Assembly (NCBI GenBank): GCA_041399085.1
Contig: JAWKTM010000041.1
Location: forward strand, 1-61,053
Direction of reading: 5' to 3'
Source of the DNA: JAWKTM01 sp041399085
Lineage (GTDB): Bacteria > Planctomycetota > Planctomycetia > Pirellulales > Pirellulaceae
Length of the DNA stretch: 61,053 nucleotides
This document shows, piece by piece, positions 1 through 8,985 of this stretch. The translations under genes were made by a program, and so were the position numbers. The notes beneath the pieces are model-generated. The model had not been told where the DNA came from. It saw nothing but the letters and a program-made list of their open reading frames with translations, and made no database searches. Each line of letters starts with the position of its first letter. Position 1 is the stretch's first letter.

Positions 1-1565
1 GGCAGAAACACGCGAGCCACGCCGTCGCCGACCGCTTCGACAAACACGAACTGCTCCTGACCATCGCCATCAGTGCGGTTCCAGTAGCGATGCTGACGCA
101 CGGACAACCCCAAACCGCCGCCGACCCAACGCCCGTCTTCGCCGATCAAACGCGGGCGGTGAAAGAATTCGTTCGCCAAGTCGAATCGTTCCAGATGACG
201 ATGCTGGCCGCCGATATGCCCGTGGTCGCTGACCATCACAAAATATGTTTTGTCGAAACGACCTTGACGGCGAACGTGCGTGACCACTTCGCCGATCAAC
301 CGATCCGCCTCGGCAATCGTGCGGCGAGCTTGACCGAACTGCCCGCGAAACTCGTGGTGGCTGACCGTATCGGTTTCCGGCAACCACACGATCGTGACTT
401 TGTCTTGCCCGCGCAGCATGTGTTCGACGGCGTAACCCGTGTTCGCTTCGTCGACGAAACGATCGGCTTCGGGCGTGCCGAATAACGGCGCTTCGTCCGC
501 GATATAACGAGTCCAGAGCGTGGGCGACATCTCATTCATGATCGGCAACACGCCCGAGTTGTAGCTGCCGCCGGACCGTTTTACATAGTGATACATCGCC
601 GGTACGTCGCTGGTCTTCGAGGCGCGAAAATCCTCGGCGGCTTGCGGCCCGCGAAGCATCGAGATGCTCCGCTCGCGCGCCCGGAGAATCAGTCGGTCGA
701 GTCCTTCGCGTTCGAGCAACATGCCGGTTTGCACGGGGCCCATCGTGCCCAGATAGTTTTCGCTTTCGCGCGTCGAACGATTGAAGCCGATCTGAGCCTT
801 GATGCCGTGGCGGTCGCTGAAACAGCCGGTCCACATCGAGCCGTTCGACGTGATCGTGTCCGACGGAAACACCGTGAACGAGTGCTCGACCTGCGTTCCG
901 CCCTGGATGAACAGCTCGCTGATGTTCGGCAAGTGGCCCATCGCCGACATCTGTTCAACCACATCGGGCCGCAAGCCGTCGACATAGAAGATGATCACCG
1001 CCGCGTCCTCGGCGGGTCGCCCCGGCGGACCGTTAGCGGGCACACGCTGGCGAATTCGTAGCGGTTGAGGTTGAACGAGCAGCCGCACTGCGACGTCGAA
1101 TCCGCCGTGGTTATCCGAATGGTCGAAGTCGTTCAGTCCCAAGAACAGCCGGCCGGCTCCCGGCGACGCGCGGCTCATCCGCTGGCCCACGAAGAACGGT
1201 TCGCCGTCGATTCCAATGCGGCCGATCAGCGAAAAGCATGGCGCGGGGCCTCGGCCCGCGGCGGCCATCGGAAACGGTTGGTCGAAGTCGTCATCGGCAT
1301 AATGAAACGTCCCTTCGGGTCCGACCGTCGCTTGCACGAAACGTCGTCCTTCCAGAGGTTGCCGAATCGTCGCCGCGCCGGTCGCTTGTACGTCGATCAC
1401 CGCTCCGTGGGGAACATCGATGCCCGTGTCGATCCATGTTTCGTGCGCGGGCACGAACAGGCGATGCGGCGTTGGCGCCGTTTGAGCCGCCGCCAAGTTC
1501 GGACACGCGGCCAACGCTATCGCAATCACGAACAGGCCAGCAATCTCCCGCACCGTCATCCTCAT
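1..1565 (-). CDS. PA-IL-like lectin domain fused to an alkaline-phosphatase-superfamily (nucleotide pyrophosphatase-like) hydrolase, 3' end missing
   Basis: Reading the minus strand from the ATG at 1565 gives 521 uninterrupted codons up to the window edge, so the C-terminus is missing. Residues 1-28 are an export signal with a possible lipobox (L18-A-A-C21) and an alternative signal peptidase I site after AAA. Residues about 40-160 look like the PA-IL/LecA calcium-lectin fold (TWIDTGI, RIG, FVGQ, LGLNDFDHSDN). From about residue 180 comes a type I phosphodiesterase/nucleotide pyrophosphatase core: the metal Asp in YVDGLRPD, a Thr/Ser nucleophile region (SDTITSNGSMW), a later D..SHH pair and the SDHGHIGG metal motif. 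It probably acts on phosphoesters in the periplasm or at the cell surface; the substrate is unknown. An in-frame ATG at 1559 is an alternative start. Confidence 0.82.
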   Translation of the reverse strand, partial: MRMTVREIAGLFVIAIALAACPNLAAAQTAPTPHRLFVPAHETWIDTGIDVPHGAVIDVQATGAATIRQPLEGRRFVQATVGPEGTFHYADDDFDQPFPMAAAGRGPAPCFSLIGRIGIDGEPFFVGQRMSRASPGAGRLFLGLNDFDHSDNHGGFDVAVRLLVQPQPLRIRQRVPANGPPGRPAEDAAVIIFYVDGLRPDVVEQMSAMGHLPNISELFIQGGTQVEHSFTVFPSDTITSNGSMWTGCFSDRHGIKAQIGFNRSTRESENYLGTMGPVQTGMLLEREGLDRLILRARERSISMLRGPQAAEDFRASKTSDVPAMYHYVKRSGGSYNSGVLPIMNEMSPTLWTRYIADEAPLFGTPEADRFVDEANTGYAVEHMLRGQDKVTIVWLPETDTVSHHEFRGQFGQARRTIAEADRLIGEVVTHVRRQGRFDKTYFVMVSDHGHIGGQHRHLERFDLANEFFHRPRLIGEDGRWVGGGLGLSVRQHRYWNRTDGDGQEQFVFVEAVGDGVARVFL

Positions 1566-2121
1566 GCACAACGTGCGCGGAGCCAGCGGTTGGATGGTGC
1601 GGAGTTGGGTCACGGCAGTGGCGCGGTACGGGTGGTGGCGGGAGGCGGGGTTGGCCAGGCAGCATTTTCGGGCGTGGGAAGCGCATCGCGGCTTGGCTTG
1701 CTGGCGTCCACAAAAGTGACCGCTGTCGCCAACCGGCGCTCCGTGCAATCCGTTTGATCGGCACGACCCTTCCGATCGCTACAACGATTTCCCTTGGCAT
1801 CATTGGCCGACGAATCTGGTCGATTTATCCAGCTTTGCTGACGTGAAAAGTCGCCCGGCGCGTGTTAAAGTGAGCTGTCCCCGACGCCGGCAAAGTCGAC
1901 ACGGATCGTTAAAGTCGGCCGCCGGCGTCAAAGTCCTCGCCGGTCGTTAAACTCATCGCGACTTATCAAGACCGCGATCCGACGCCGTTCGATGTTCGCT
2001 CGCGCGACCTCCGCAATCGCGGCCTCGGGAATCGCGGTGTCGTGAACCGCGACGGCGATGATTCCGCTTCGTTCGATCTCTCCGCGATCCAAGTTCGCGA
2101 CTTTTTTCAGGAGCTCCTGCC
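1566..2121. other. Intergenic region between divergent genes, with a short degenerate repeat
   Basis: No convincing gene is seen in these 556 bases. Between about 1863 and 1953 the octamer GTTAAAGT and close variants (GTCAAAGT, GTTAAACT) occur four times in GC-rich surroundings, which could be operator sites or a small repeat. Promoters for the lectin-phosphatase gene (-) and the amidohydrolase gene (+) should lie here, but I cannot place them with confidence. An AGGAG at about 2109 serves the downstream TTG start. Confidence 0.4.
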
Positions 2122-3387
2122 TTGCACCGTTTTCGCTCGAATCCTTGGCCGCTGTCGCTTTTCGGCGTGGCCACGATGCTGCTTGTTGCCGGCGCGATTG
2201 CCGGATTTTCGATTCCGCGCGGCGAGTTCACCGCGACCGCCGCTCCGCCGACGACTCGGCCCGTCGACGGTTTGCGACAACACGACCCGGACGTGTTCGC
2301 CCTGACGGACGCTCGGATTGTCGTGGCTCCGGGGCGAGTCATCGAACAGGGAACCGTCGTGTTGCGCGGCGACATGATCGAAGCGGTCGGAGCCGACATC
2401 GCGATTCCGCCCGACGCTCGCGTAATCGATCTCAGCGGCAAGACGATCTATCCGGGGTTGATCGATGCGTTCAGCGAAGTTTCGATCGGCGACGACGAGG
2501 CCAACCGTGGCGCTCCGCACTGGAATCCGCACGTTGTGCCTCAGCGGCGCGTGGCCGGTCGTTATCAGGCCGACAAGTCGCTGAACGAAAAGCTTCGTTC
2601 GCAAGGCATCACGTTGCGGCTGGCGGCGCCGTCCGGCGGAATTCTGAAAGGCACGAGCGCGATCGTCGCCACGGGTGGCGACGCCAACGATCAAGCGATC
2701 GTGAAGGCGGACGTCGCGCAGCATATTCGCTTGACCGTCTCGCGCGGCAGCCGCGAGCAGTATCCCAATTCGCCGATGGGCGCCGTGGCGTTGGCTCGGC
2801 AGACGATGTACGACGCCGATTGGTTCGGCGACGCTTGGCAAGCGTGGAAGGCCAGCAGCTCGGCTTCGCGCCCCGAAAACAACGACGCGCTGGCGGCACT
2901 CAGCCAATGGCGTGACGGCGACGGATTGGTCGTGATCGACGCGATTAACGAGTTGTATGCCTTGCGAGCCGACGATTTCGCTCGTGAGTTCAAGCTGAAC
3001 GCGGTTCTACGCGGTTCGGGCAACGAATACCGGCGGCTGGACGCCATCCGCGCGACCGGCCGCCCGGTGCTGGTGCCCGTCGCGTTTCCCAAGGCGCCGA
3101 ACGTCGCCACGCCCGAAGCCGCTCGGCAAGCGACGCTGGAATCGCTGATGCATTGGGAACTGGCGCCGGAGAATCCGGCGCGGCTGCAAGCAGCCGGCAT
3201 TCGCATCGCGATATGTACGCACGGTCTGGCCGACGTCGGCTCGTTCCTGAAGTCGGTCCGGCAGGCCGTCGAGCGTGGATTGTCGGCCGACGACGCTGGC
3301 GTCTTTAACGCAAACCTGGCCGAGCTGTACGGCATTGCCGATCGGACAGGAACGGTCGAGGCCGCAAGCTCGCGAACTTGCTCGTGA
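2122..3387 (+). CDS. Tandem amidohydrolase, 5' part (frameshifted), with an HxH-less first module
   Basis: The TTG start at 2122 has an AGGAG 8 bases upstream. Residues 1-40 contain a signal anchor or signal peptide. The rest is an imidazolonepropionase-like amidohydrolase module: a beta-sandwich start (ALTDARIVVAPG) and the usual GLIDAFSEV turn. In active members this turn carries the metal-binding HxH (GxIDxHxH); here it reads DAF, so this module is probably not catalytic. The frame breaks near 3361-3364. One extra base there would restore the reading GTVEAGKLANLL, which continues directly into the next entry. The two parts together form a roughly 1070-residue, two-module exported hydrolase-like protein. 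Substrate unknown. Confidence 0.75.
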   Translation: MHRFRSNPWPLSLFGVATMLLVAGAIAGFSIPRGEFTATAAPPTTRPVDGLRQHDPDVFALTDARIVVAPGRVIEQGTVVLRGDMIEAVGADIAIPPDARVIDLSGKTIYPGLIDAFSEVSIGDDEANRGAPHWNPHVVPQRRVAGRYQADKSLNEKLRSQGITLRLAAPSGGILKGTSAIVATGGDANDQAIVKADVAQHIRLTVSRGSREQYPNSPMGAVALARQTMYDADWFGDAWQAWKASSSASRPENNDALAALSQWRDGDGLVVIDAINELYALRADDFAREFKLNAVLRGSGNEYRRLDAIRATGRPVLVPVAFPKAPNVATPEAARQATLESLMHWELAPENPARLQAAGIRIAICTHGLADVGSFLKSVRQAVERGLSADDAGVFNANLAELYGIADRTGTVEAASSRTCS

Positions 3388-5330
3388 CAGATAGCGATCT
3401 ATTCGGCGAGAAGTCGAAAGTGCTGGAGACGTGGGTGCTCGGTCAACGGCACGAACACACCCGCGATCCGCTGTTCGACGTTCGCGGCCAATGGAATTTG
3501 AAGCTCGCGCCAAAGCCCAGCCAAGGCGGCGATATCGAGCTGAAGATCGCCGGCGAGCTATCCAAGCTGGAAGGAACCTCGCGGCCACTCGCGGCGAAAT
3601 CCAACGGAAAAAGTAAGAAGCCGGCGAATGACGAGGCGGGAGACAAACTCAAGCAAGTCGGCCTGCGAGACGCGCGATTCAGTGCATTGGTCGAAGCGAA
3701 ACCGTGGGGCCATTCCGGTATCGCTCAGCTCTCGTTGGTTCTACTGGACGATGAGAATAGCGATCTGCAGGGACTGGGCGTGATCACTTGGCCGGACGGA
3801 TCACAGTCGCGAATCGAAGCCACACGGCACACGAATGCGGATGAGAAGTCTGAGGCAGCCACGTCCGACGACAAAGATTCAGCGGATAAACAATCGAACG
3901 ACAAGGACGCCGATTCACCGGCGGAAGCGTCCAGCAAACCAACGCCAGTCGTCTACCCGCTGGGCGCTTTTGGTGCGGCCGGTTCCGCGTCCGCGACGGA
4001 ATGCGTCGCCTTCACCAATGCCACGATCTGGACTTGCGGGCCCGAAGGCATCCTGGAGAACGCCACCCTGTTAAGTCGAGACGGCCGGATCGAGGCGGTT
4101 GGGGCCGACGTCAAAATCCCCGCCGATGCCCGCGTTATGAATGTCGAGGGCAAACACATCACGCCCGGAATCATTGACTGCCATTCTCACATGGCGACGG
4201 ACGGTGGGATCAATGAATCGACACAAGCCGTCACGGCCGAAGTTCGCATCGGCGACTTTGTCGACTCGGACGACATCAATATCTATCGCCAATTGGCGGG
4301 CGGAGTCACCTCGGCCAATATCCTGCACGGCTCGGCCAATCCCATCGGCGGTCAGAACCAAGTGATTAAGCTCCGTTGGGGAGCCTTGCCCGAAGCCATG
4401 AAGTTCGCCGAAGCGCCGGCGGGCATCAAATTCGCTTTGGGCGAGAACGTCAAACAAAGCAATTGGGGTGAACGATTCACCTCGCGCTATCCCCAGACTC
4501 GCATGGGTGTCGAGCAGATTATCTATGACAGCTTTCAAACGGCCCATGAATATGAGCAACAATGGGATCGCTGGCGTAAGTCGCATCGTGGATCGCCGCC
4601 TCGCCGCGATCTGGAACTGGATGCGTTGGTAGAGATATTGCGCGGCGAACGTTGGATCCACTGCCATAGTTACCGCCAAGATGAGATTCTCGCCTTGTTG
4701 CGCACGTTGGAAGAATTCCACATCACGATTGGCAGCTTGCAACACATCCTCGAAGGTTACAAAGTAGCCGACGCGATGGCTCAACACGGAGCGATGGGTT
4801 CTTCCTTCTCGGATTGGTGGGCTTATAAGTTTGAAGTGTATGACGCCATTCCTTATAACGGCGTGCTGATGCACAACGCGGGCGTCGTCGTATCGTTTAA
4901 TTCAGACGACGCGGAATTGGCTCGGCACTTGAATCATGAAGCCGCCAAGGCGGTCAAATACGGCGGCGTTCCGGCGGAAGAAGCACTGAAGTTCGTGACG
5001 TTGAATCCGGCTAAACAGTTGCGGATCGATACGCTGGTCGGTTCGTTAGAGCCGGGCAAACATGCCGATTTCGTAATCTGGAGCGGCCCACCGCTATCCA
5101 CGCTGTCTCGCTGCGAACAAACGTGGATCGACGGCCGCAACTACTTTGATTTAACGCAGGACCAACAGCTTCGCCAACGTGATCGGGAACTGAAAAATCG
5201 CCTGATCCAAAAGGCGTTGCGAGGCGACGGCCCCATGTTGAATCCTGGCGAATCCAACTCGACGGAAGAAGTACTGTGGCCCCGCGTTGATATTTTCTGC
5301 CGAGCGTCCAATCATCGTCAGGGACGCTAG
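3378..5330 (+). CDS. Tandem amidohydrolase, 3' part (frameshifted continuation)
   Basis: This is the continuation of the gene starting at 2122, one frame over. The true junction is near 3361, and the TTG at 3378 is unlikely to be a native start. It completes the first module, then has an acidic, Lys/Asp/Ser-rich linker (about 3800-3950), then a second amidohydrolase module. That module keeps the metal-binding motif (GIIDCHSHM), a later WIHCHSY histidine pair and a C-terminal Asp region (VSFNSDDAEL), so it can be catalytically competent. The end of the module (GSLEPGKHADFVIW) is typical of the imidazolonepropionase/dihydroorotase-like group. Probably periplasmic; the substrate cannot be told from the sequence. 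Confidence 0.78.
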   Translation: MLVTDSDLFGEKSKVLETWVLGQRHEHTRDPLFDVRGQWNLKLAPKPSQGGDIELKIAGELSKLEGTSRPLAAKSNGKSKKPANDEAGDKLKQVGLRDARFSALVEAKPWGHSGIAQLSLVLLDDENSDLQGLGVITWPDGSQSRIEATRHTNADEKSEAATSDDKDSADKQSNDKDADSPAEASSKPTPVVYPLGAFGAAGSASATECVAFTNATIWTCGPEGILENATLLSRDGRIEAVGADVKIPADARVMNVEGKHITPGIIDCHSHMATDGGINESTQAVTAEVRIGDFVDSDDINIYRQLAGGVTSANILHGSANPIGGQNQVIKLRWGALPEAMKFAEAPAGIKFALGENVKQSNWGERFTSRYPQTRMGVEQIIYDSFQTAHEYEQQWDRWRKSHRGSPPRRDLELDALVEILRGERWIHCHSYRQDEILALLRTLEEFHITIGSLQHILEGYKVADAMAQHGAMGSSFSDWWAYKFEVYDAIPYNGVLMHNAGVVVSFNSDDAELARHLNHEAAKAVKYGGVPAEEALKFVTLNPAKQLRIDTLVGSLEPGKHADFVIWSGPPLSTLSRCEQTWIDGRNYFDLTQDQQLRQRDRELKNRLIQKALRGDGPMLNPGESNSTEEVLWPRVDIFCRASNHRQGR

Positions 5331-5389
5331 CCGTTCCGTGCGTCTACTTTGCCTCGAATCACATACACTCACATCAATAGTGATCCCAT

Positions 5390-6262
5390 ATGAAGCGTTA
5401 TTACTGTTTCTCTAACCTGTTATGCCTGTTGTTGGCATCCAGCGCGTCCGTGTCGCTCGCCAATCCAGAAATTCCCGGCGCGGCGCAAGCTAACCCAATT
5501 GCCATCGTCGGCGCGACGATCCATCCCATCAGTGGCCCGGCGATTGAGAAGGGAACGATTGTGTTCTCCGACGGTAAGATCGTCGACTTGGGAACCAAAG
5601 TGGAGATACCCGCCGGCGCGGAGCGGATTGATGGTTCCGGCAAACATGTTTATCCAGCCTTGTTCGACGCTTATTCGAGTTTGGGGCTGGTGGAAGTCAA
5701 CGCGGTGCGCGCTAGTGTCGACACGCGTGAGACGGGCGACGTGAACCCAAATGTGCGTGCCCATGTGGCCGTAAATCCCGATAGTGAAGTGATCCCGGTC
5801 ACACGCAGCAACGGCGTGCTGTTGGCGCACACCGCGCCCAGCGGCGGCTTCATCGCGGGCAAATCGGCCGTGATGCAATTGGACGGTTGGACTTGGGAAG
5901 ACATGACGCTGCGTCCCGAAGCGGGATTGATCGTCACTTGGCCACGCATGAGTCCCGTGAGCGATTGGTATGTCGAGACATCGGCTCGCGAGCAACTTCA
6001 GCAACGCGACGAAACGCTTCGCAAACTCGACCAGACGTTCGAGCTTGCCCGAGCTTATCGACAGGCTCGCGAAGCGTCGGAAAGCCAACAGCCGCAAGAT
6101 TTGCGATGGGAAGCGATGTTACCGGTGCTGGACGGACGGCAGCCGATGATCGCTGCCGCTGACGAGGCACAGCAGATTCGCCGCCGTCGCCTTCGCTCAG
6201 CGGCAATCGGTCAAGCTGGTCATTTACGGCGGATACGACGCCGAGTTCTGCGGACTTGTTGA
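5390..6262 (+). CDS. Amidohydrolase-like exported protein, 5' part (frameshifted)
   Basis: It begins at the ATG at 5390, 59 bases after the tandem amidohydrolase and probably in the same transcript. Residues 1-25 form a signal peptide ending near SLA-NPE. The body is an amidohydrolase beta-sandwich followed by the ALFDAYSSLG turn, where the HxH metal ligands are again replaced, this time by DAY. It resembles the first module of the preceding gene (shared VAVNPDSEVIPVTRSNGV-type region). The frame breaks near 6178: reading one base later gives a natural continuation, AAVAFAQRQ, then VKLVIYGGYDAE. Confidence 0.72.
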   Translation: MKRYYCFSNLLCLLLASSASVSLANPEIPGAAQANPIAIVGATIHPISGPAIEKGTIVFSDGKIVDLGTKVEIPAGAERIDGSGKHVYPALFDAYSSLGLVEVNAVRASVDTRETGDVNPNVRAHVAVNPDSEVIPVTRSNGVLLAHTAPSGGFIAGKSAVMQLDGWTWEDMTLRPEAGLIVTWPRMSPVSDWYVETSAREQLQQRDETLRKLDQTFELARAYRQAREASESQQPQDLRWEAMLPVLDGRQPMIAAADEAQQIRRRRLRSAAIGQAGHLRRIRRRVLRTC

Positions 6263-6708
6263 AGAAACACGATGTTCCGGTGATTATCGCCGGGGTTTTC
6301 GCCTGCCAGAGAATCGCTCGGACGATTACGACGCGCCGTACACATTGGCCGCTCGGCTGCGAAAGCGCAGGCGTGCGGTTCTGCATTTCGTGCAGCGAGC
6401 GATTCGGCTCCGGAATATTCGCAACCTGCCGTACCACGCCGCCACGGCGGTCGCCTGGATTGCCGGCCGACGATGCCTTACGAGGCATCACGCTGTCGCC
6501 GGCCGAAATTGGCGTCGCTGACCGAGTCGGTTCGCTCGAATCCGGAAAAGATGCGACGTTGATTGTGACGGACGGGAATCCACTGGAAACCGCCACGCAA
6601 GTCGAAACGGCTTTTGTTCAAGGCCGTCGCGTCGAGCTGAACGACCGGCACAAACGCTTGTGGAAGAAATACGAAGAAAAGTACCGACGTCAGACGGCCG
6701 ACGAATAG
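6256..6708 (+). CDS. Amidohydrolase-like exported protein, 3' part (several frame changes)
   Basis: This is the remainder of the gene starting at 5390. The family-like sequence hops between frames: LLKKHDVPVIIAGVF is in this frame, RLPENRSDDYDAPYTLAARLRK continues in another from about 6297, then AGVRFCIS returns, NIRNLPYHAATAVAW is again elsewhere (about 6411-6460), and LPADDALRGITLSPAEI to the end is in this frame. At least five single-base changes in about 300 bases mean that either the sequence is locally poor or the gene is decaying. The C-terminus (GSLESGKDATLIVTDGNPLE) is a standard amidohydrolase ending. Confidence 0.68.
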   Translation: MLKKHDVPVIIAGVFACQRIARTITTRRTHWPLGCESAGVRFCISCSERFGSGIFATCRTTPPRRSPGLPADDALRGITLSPAEIGVADRVGSLESGKDATLIVTDGNPLETATQVETAFVQGRRVELNDRHKRLWKKYEEKYRRQTADE

Positions 6709-6716
6709 CTTTTCCG

Positions 6717-6733
6717 GCCAGCGTTGGGCTGGC
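6717..6733. terminator. Hairpin between convergent genes
   Basis: A perfect 6-bp stem, GCCAGC/GCTGGC with a 5-base loop, lies between the end of the amidohydrolase gene and the end of prs. No T-tract follows on either side, so a termination role is only a guess from its convergent position. Confidence 0.3.
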
Positions 6734-6752
6734 GGTCGAATCGCTGCGATGT

Positions 6753-7709
6753 TTACGCCTTCGTCGGATCGAACATCGCGCTGATCGACTGGTCGTGATG
6801 AATGCGTTTGATCGCTTCGCCCAACAGCGGAGCGACCGACAGCACTTTGACTTTGGGCAGCATTTGCTCTTTGCGAAGCGGAATGCTGTCCGTTACGACG
6901 AGACTTGTGATCGGCGCCTGCTCGATATTCTGGACGGCATTCCCGCAGAACACGGCATGCGTGGCGGCCACGTGAATCTCGCGAGCCCCCGCGCGGTGAA
7001 CGCGAGCTGCCGCGCCGCTGATCGAACTGGCGGTGGAAATCAGGTCGTCGAACATCAGCGCCACGCGTCCTTCGACGGGTCCGCCGATAATGTTCTCTTG
7101 TTTCGTTTCCGTGGCGCTGGTGCGGCGTTTGTCGACAATCGCCAGCTTGCCGCCAAGTCGTTTGGCATGACCGACGGCGCGTTTGATGCTGCCTTCGTCG
7201 GGGCTGACGACCACGATCTCCTCGGGCTGCAATCCCATCTTCAGAAAGTGATTGTTCAACACCGGGGCCGCGTACAAATGGTCGACCGGCACATCGAAAA
7301 AGCCTTGGATCTGGGCGGCGTGCAAATCCATCGTCAGCACGCGGTCGGCCCCGGCTCGCGTAATGATATTCGCAGCCAACTTAGCCGTGATCGGCACGCG
7401 GCCTTCGTCCTTGCGATCTTGGCGAGCGTATCCGAAATAGGGAATGACGGCCGTAATTCGCGCCGCGCTGGCCCGCTTGCAACTGTCGATCATGATCAAC
7501 AGTTCCATCAGGTTATCGTTCACGGGCGGACATGTCGGTTGCACCAGAAACACGTCGCGGCCGCGCACGTCTTCCTCGATCTTGCAGTAATTCTCGCCGT
7601 CTGGAAATTTGCCCAGCGTGATGGAACCGAGCGGCAGATGCAGCACTTCGGCGATGTCCTTCGCCAGTTTTCGGTTGGCTTGGCCGCTGAAAATCTTTAG
7701 CTCTCGCAT
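6753..7709 (-). CDS. prs: Ribose-phosphate pyrophosphokinase
   Basis: A 318-residue cytoplasmic enzyme that makes PRPP from ribose 5-phosphate and ATP for nucleotide, His and Trp synthesis. The length and sequence match the class I family throughout: KIFSGQANRKLAK start, the FPDGE region, the PYFGYARQDRK ATP/flexible-loop motif, the MDLHAAQIQGFF segment, the VVSPDEG motif, and the PRPP-binding loop MFDDLISTASS at about residues 216-226. The ATG at 7709 lies inside the end of the upstream uridylyltransferase gene (13-base overlap), so the two are translationally linked, an order seen often with glmU-prs in bacteria. Confidence 0.97.
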   Translation of the reverse strand: MRELKIFSGQANRKLAKDIAEVLHLPLGSITLGKFPDGENYCKIEEDVRGRDVFLVQPTCPPVNDNLMELLIMIDSCKRASAARITAVIPYFGYARQDRKDEGRVPITAKLAANIITRAGADRVLTMDLHAAQIQGFFDVPVDHLYAAPVLNNHFLKMGLQPEEIVVVSPDEGSIKRAVGHAKRLGGKLAIVDKRRTSATETKQENIIGGPVEGRVALMFDDLISTASSISGAAARVHRAGAREIHVAATHAVFCGNAVQNIEQAPITSLVVTDSIPLRKEQMLPKVKVLSVAPLLGEAIKRIHHDQSISAMFDPTKA

Positions 7710-8452
7710 AAGTATCCCAGTTTTCGCATCTCCGCCTCGACGGCCGCGAGATCATCAAACGTATTAATGCTGAGCGCCTCGCACGGTTTCAATACCGGCA
7801 AAGCGGCCACCTGTTTCCCCAAGGACTTCAAGATACCAGGGCAATCCGTGATGTAGTATTCCCTCTGGTTGTTTTCCGTGCGAAGCTGTTCGAGTGCCAT
7901 TAGCAGTTCGCGGCAGTCGAAAACGTAGGTGCTCATGTTCACCTCGTTGATTCGCCGCTGCTCGTCGGTGGCGTCTTTTTCTTCGACGATTCCCAAGAAT
8001 TCGCCTTCGTCGGTCCGCACGATTCGCCCCAGACCGAACGGATCGTCTTTTTTGAGCGTGCCCAGAATGCATGCCGGTCGCTCGCGATCATATTCCTGAA
8101 ACAGACGTTCGATCGAGGAAGTCTGGATTAGCGGCGAGTCGCCGGTCACGATCAACACCGGGCCATTGAAATCGGCGAGCGAGGGAACGCAGACTTTCAC
8201 CGCGTGGCCCGTGCCGAGTTGCTCGGTTTGATCGACAAACTCGACGTTATTTCGTCCGGCCAGTTCTTCGCGCACTAAGTCCGCTCGGTGGCCGACCACG
8301 ACCAAAACTCGGTCCACGCCGACTTTTTCCAACGCATCCAGCACGAAATGGATCATCGGCCGGTTTAGCGTGCGGCACAGCACTTTGGGCAGTTCGGACT
8401 TCATCCGAGTTCCCTTGCCAGCCGCCAGAATGATCGCCAGTCGCTCCGCCAT
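7697..8452 (-). CDS. glmU: GlmU-like UDP-GlcNAc pyrophosphorylase (nucleotidyltransferase domain only)
   Basis: A 251-residue NTP-transferase. The N-terminal AAGKGTRM signature (residues 10-17), the QLGTGHAV region, the TGDSPLI metal/UTP site and EVNMSTYVFD all match the uridylyltransferase half of GlmU, which makes UDP-GlcNAc for peptidoglycan and LPS. The left-handed beta-helix acetyltransferase half of classical GlmU (about 200 more residues) is absent. The frame ends cleanly and overlaps prs by 13 bases, so this looks like a naturally short protein. The glucosamine-1-phosphate acetylation step would need another enzyme. The gene symbol is given for the homologous half only. Confidence 0.85.
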   Translation of the reverse strand: MAERLAIILAAGKGTRMKSELPKVLCRTLNRPMIHFVLDALEKVGVDRVLVVVGHRADLVREELAGRNNVEFVDQTEQLGTGHAVKVCVPSLADFNGPVLIVTGDSPLIQTSSIERLFQEYDRERPACILGTLKKDDPFGLGRIVRTDEGEFLGIVEEKDATDEQRRINEVNMSTYVFDCRELLMALEQLRTENNQREYYITDCPGILKSLGKQVAALPVLKPCEALSINTFDDLAAVEAEMRKLGYLCES

Positions 8453-8604
8453 GAGTTGAGTCTCCCGGTCCTTGAATTTGCTTTCTCGACCACTCGCCTT
8501 AACAGGCCGCCAATCTTGTCAGGAACCGCCGTGCGCGACTAGAGGACTGCGGGCATCGGGATCGCATCCAACTGGGCGATGCCCTTGCGAATGCGAGAGA
8601 CCGA

Positions 8605-8985
8605 TTAGGAGGTCGCTGGGACGCTTTGCATCGCGCCGAACCAGCCGCCGGCTCGAACAATTTCCGCGTCGATCCGGTCGCGCAACCGCCGCGTCTCCGC
8701 CAAACAAGCCACGATTCGGCGATAGTGCTCCACTTCTTCGGGCGTCAACCTGAGTCCCTGTCTAGCGGTCAACCATTTTCGACACGGCTGCCACGCTCCG
8801 ATATGAGTGCTCCACACCGACGCATCCACGCCGTCGAACCAACACTCGGCGTTCAGATAGACCCGGCCGTCTTGGTACTTCGGAAAGCCCGAATCAATGC
8901 GGGGCTGAACTTCGGCGTTTGCAAGAATTAGCGAGGGGGATGGCTCGTCGAGTTCGAGTCCTTGCAAACGATGGATGGAGATCAA
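8605..8985 (-). CDS. Type ISP-like DNA methylase, C-terminal fragment (frameshifted)
   Basis: This is the last part of the methylase gene that starts at 11563. The frame joins the preceding part near 9009: dropping one C of a CC pair there gives DTLAEIGERLISIHRLQGLELDE, continuous with this entry. It is the end of the target-recognition region. The ATG at 8985 is an internal methionine, not a true start. The segment includes QDGRVYLNAECWFDGV and ends at 8605, before a gene-free stretch of about 150 bases ahead of glmU. Confidence 0.65.
   Translation of the reverse strand: MISIHRLQGLELDEPSPSLILANAEVQPRIDSGFPKYQDGRVYLNAECWFDGVDASVWSTHIGAWQPCRKWLTARQGLRLTPEEVEHYRRIVACLAETRRLRDRIDAEIVRAGGWFGAMQSVPATS

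Noticed and set aside
1863..1953. CRISPR-like array from the GTTAAAGT repeats
   Set aside because: Units are only 8 bases, irregularly spaced and degenerate; no cas genes are present.
2058..2915. Long open frame overlapping the start of the amidohydrolase
   Set aside because: Arg-rich translation in a shifted frame of a GC-rich gene; no family similarity.
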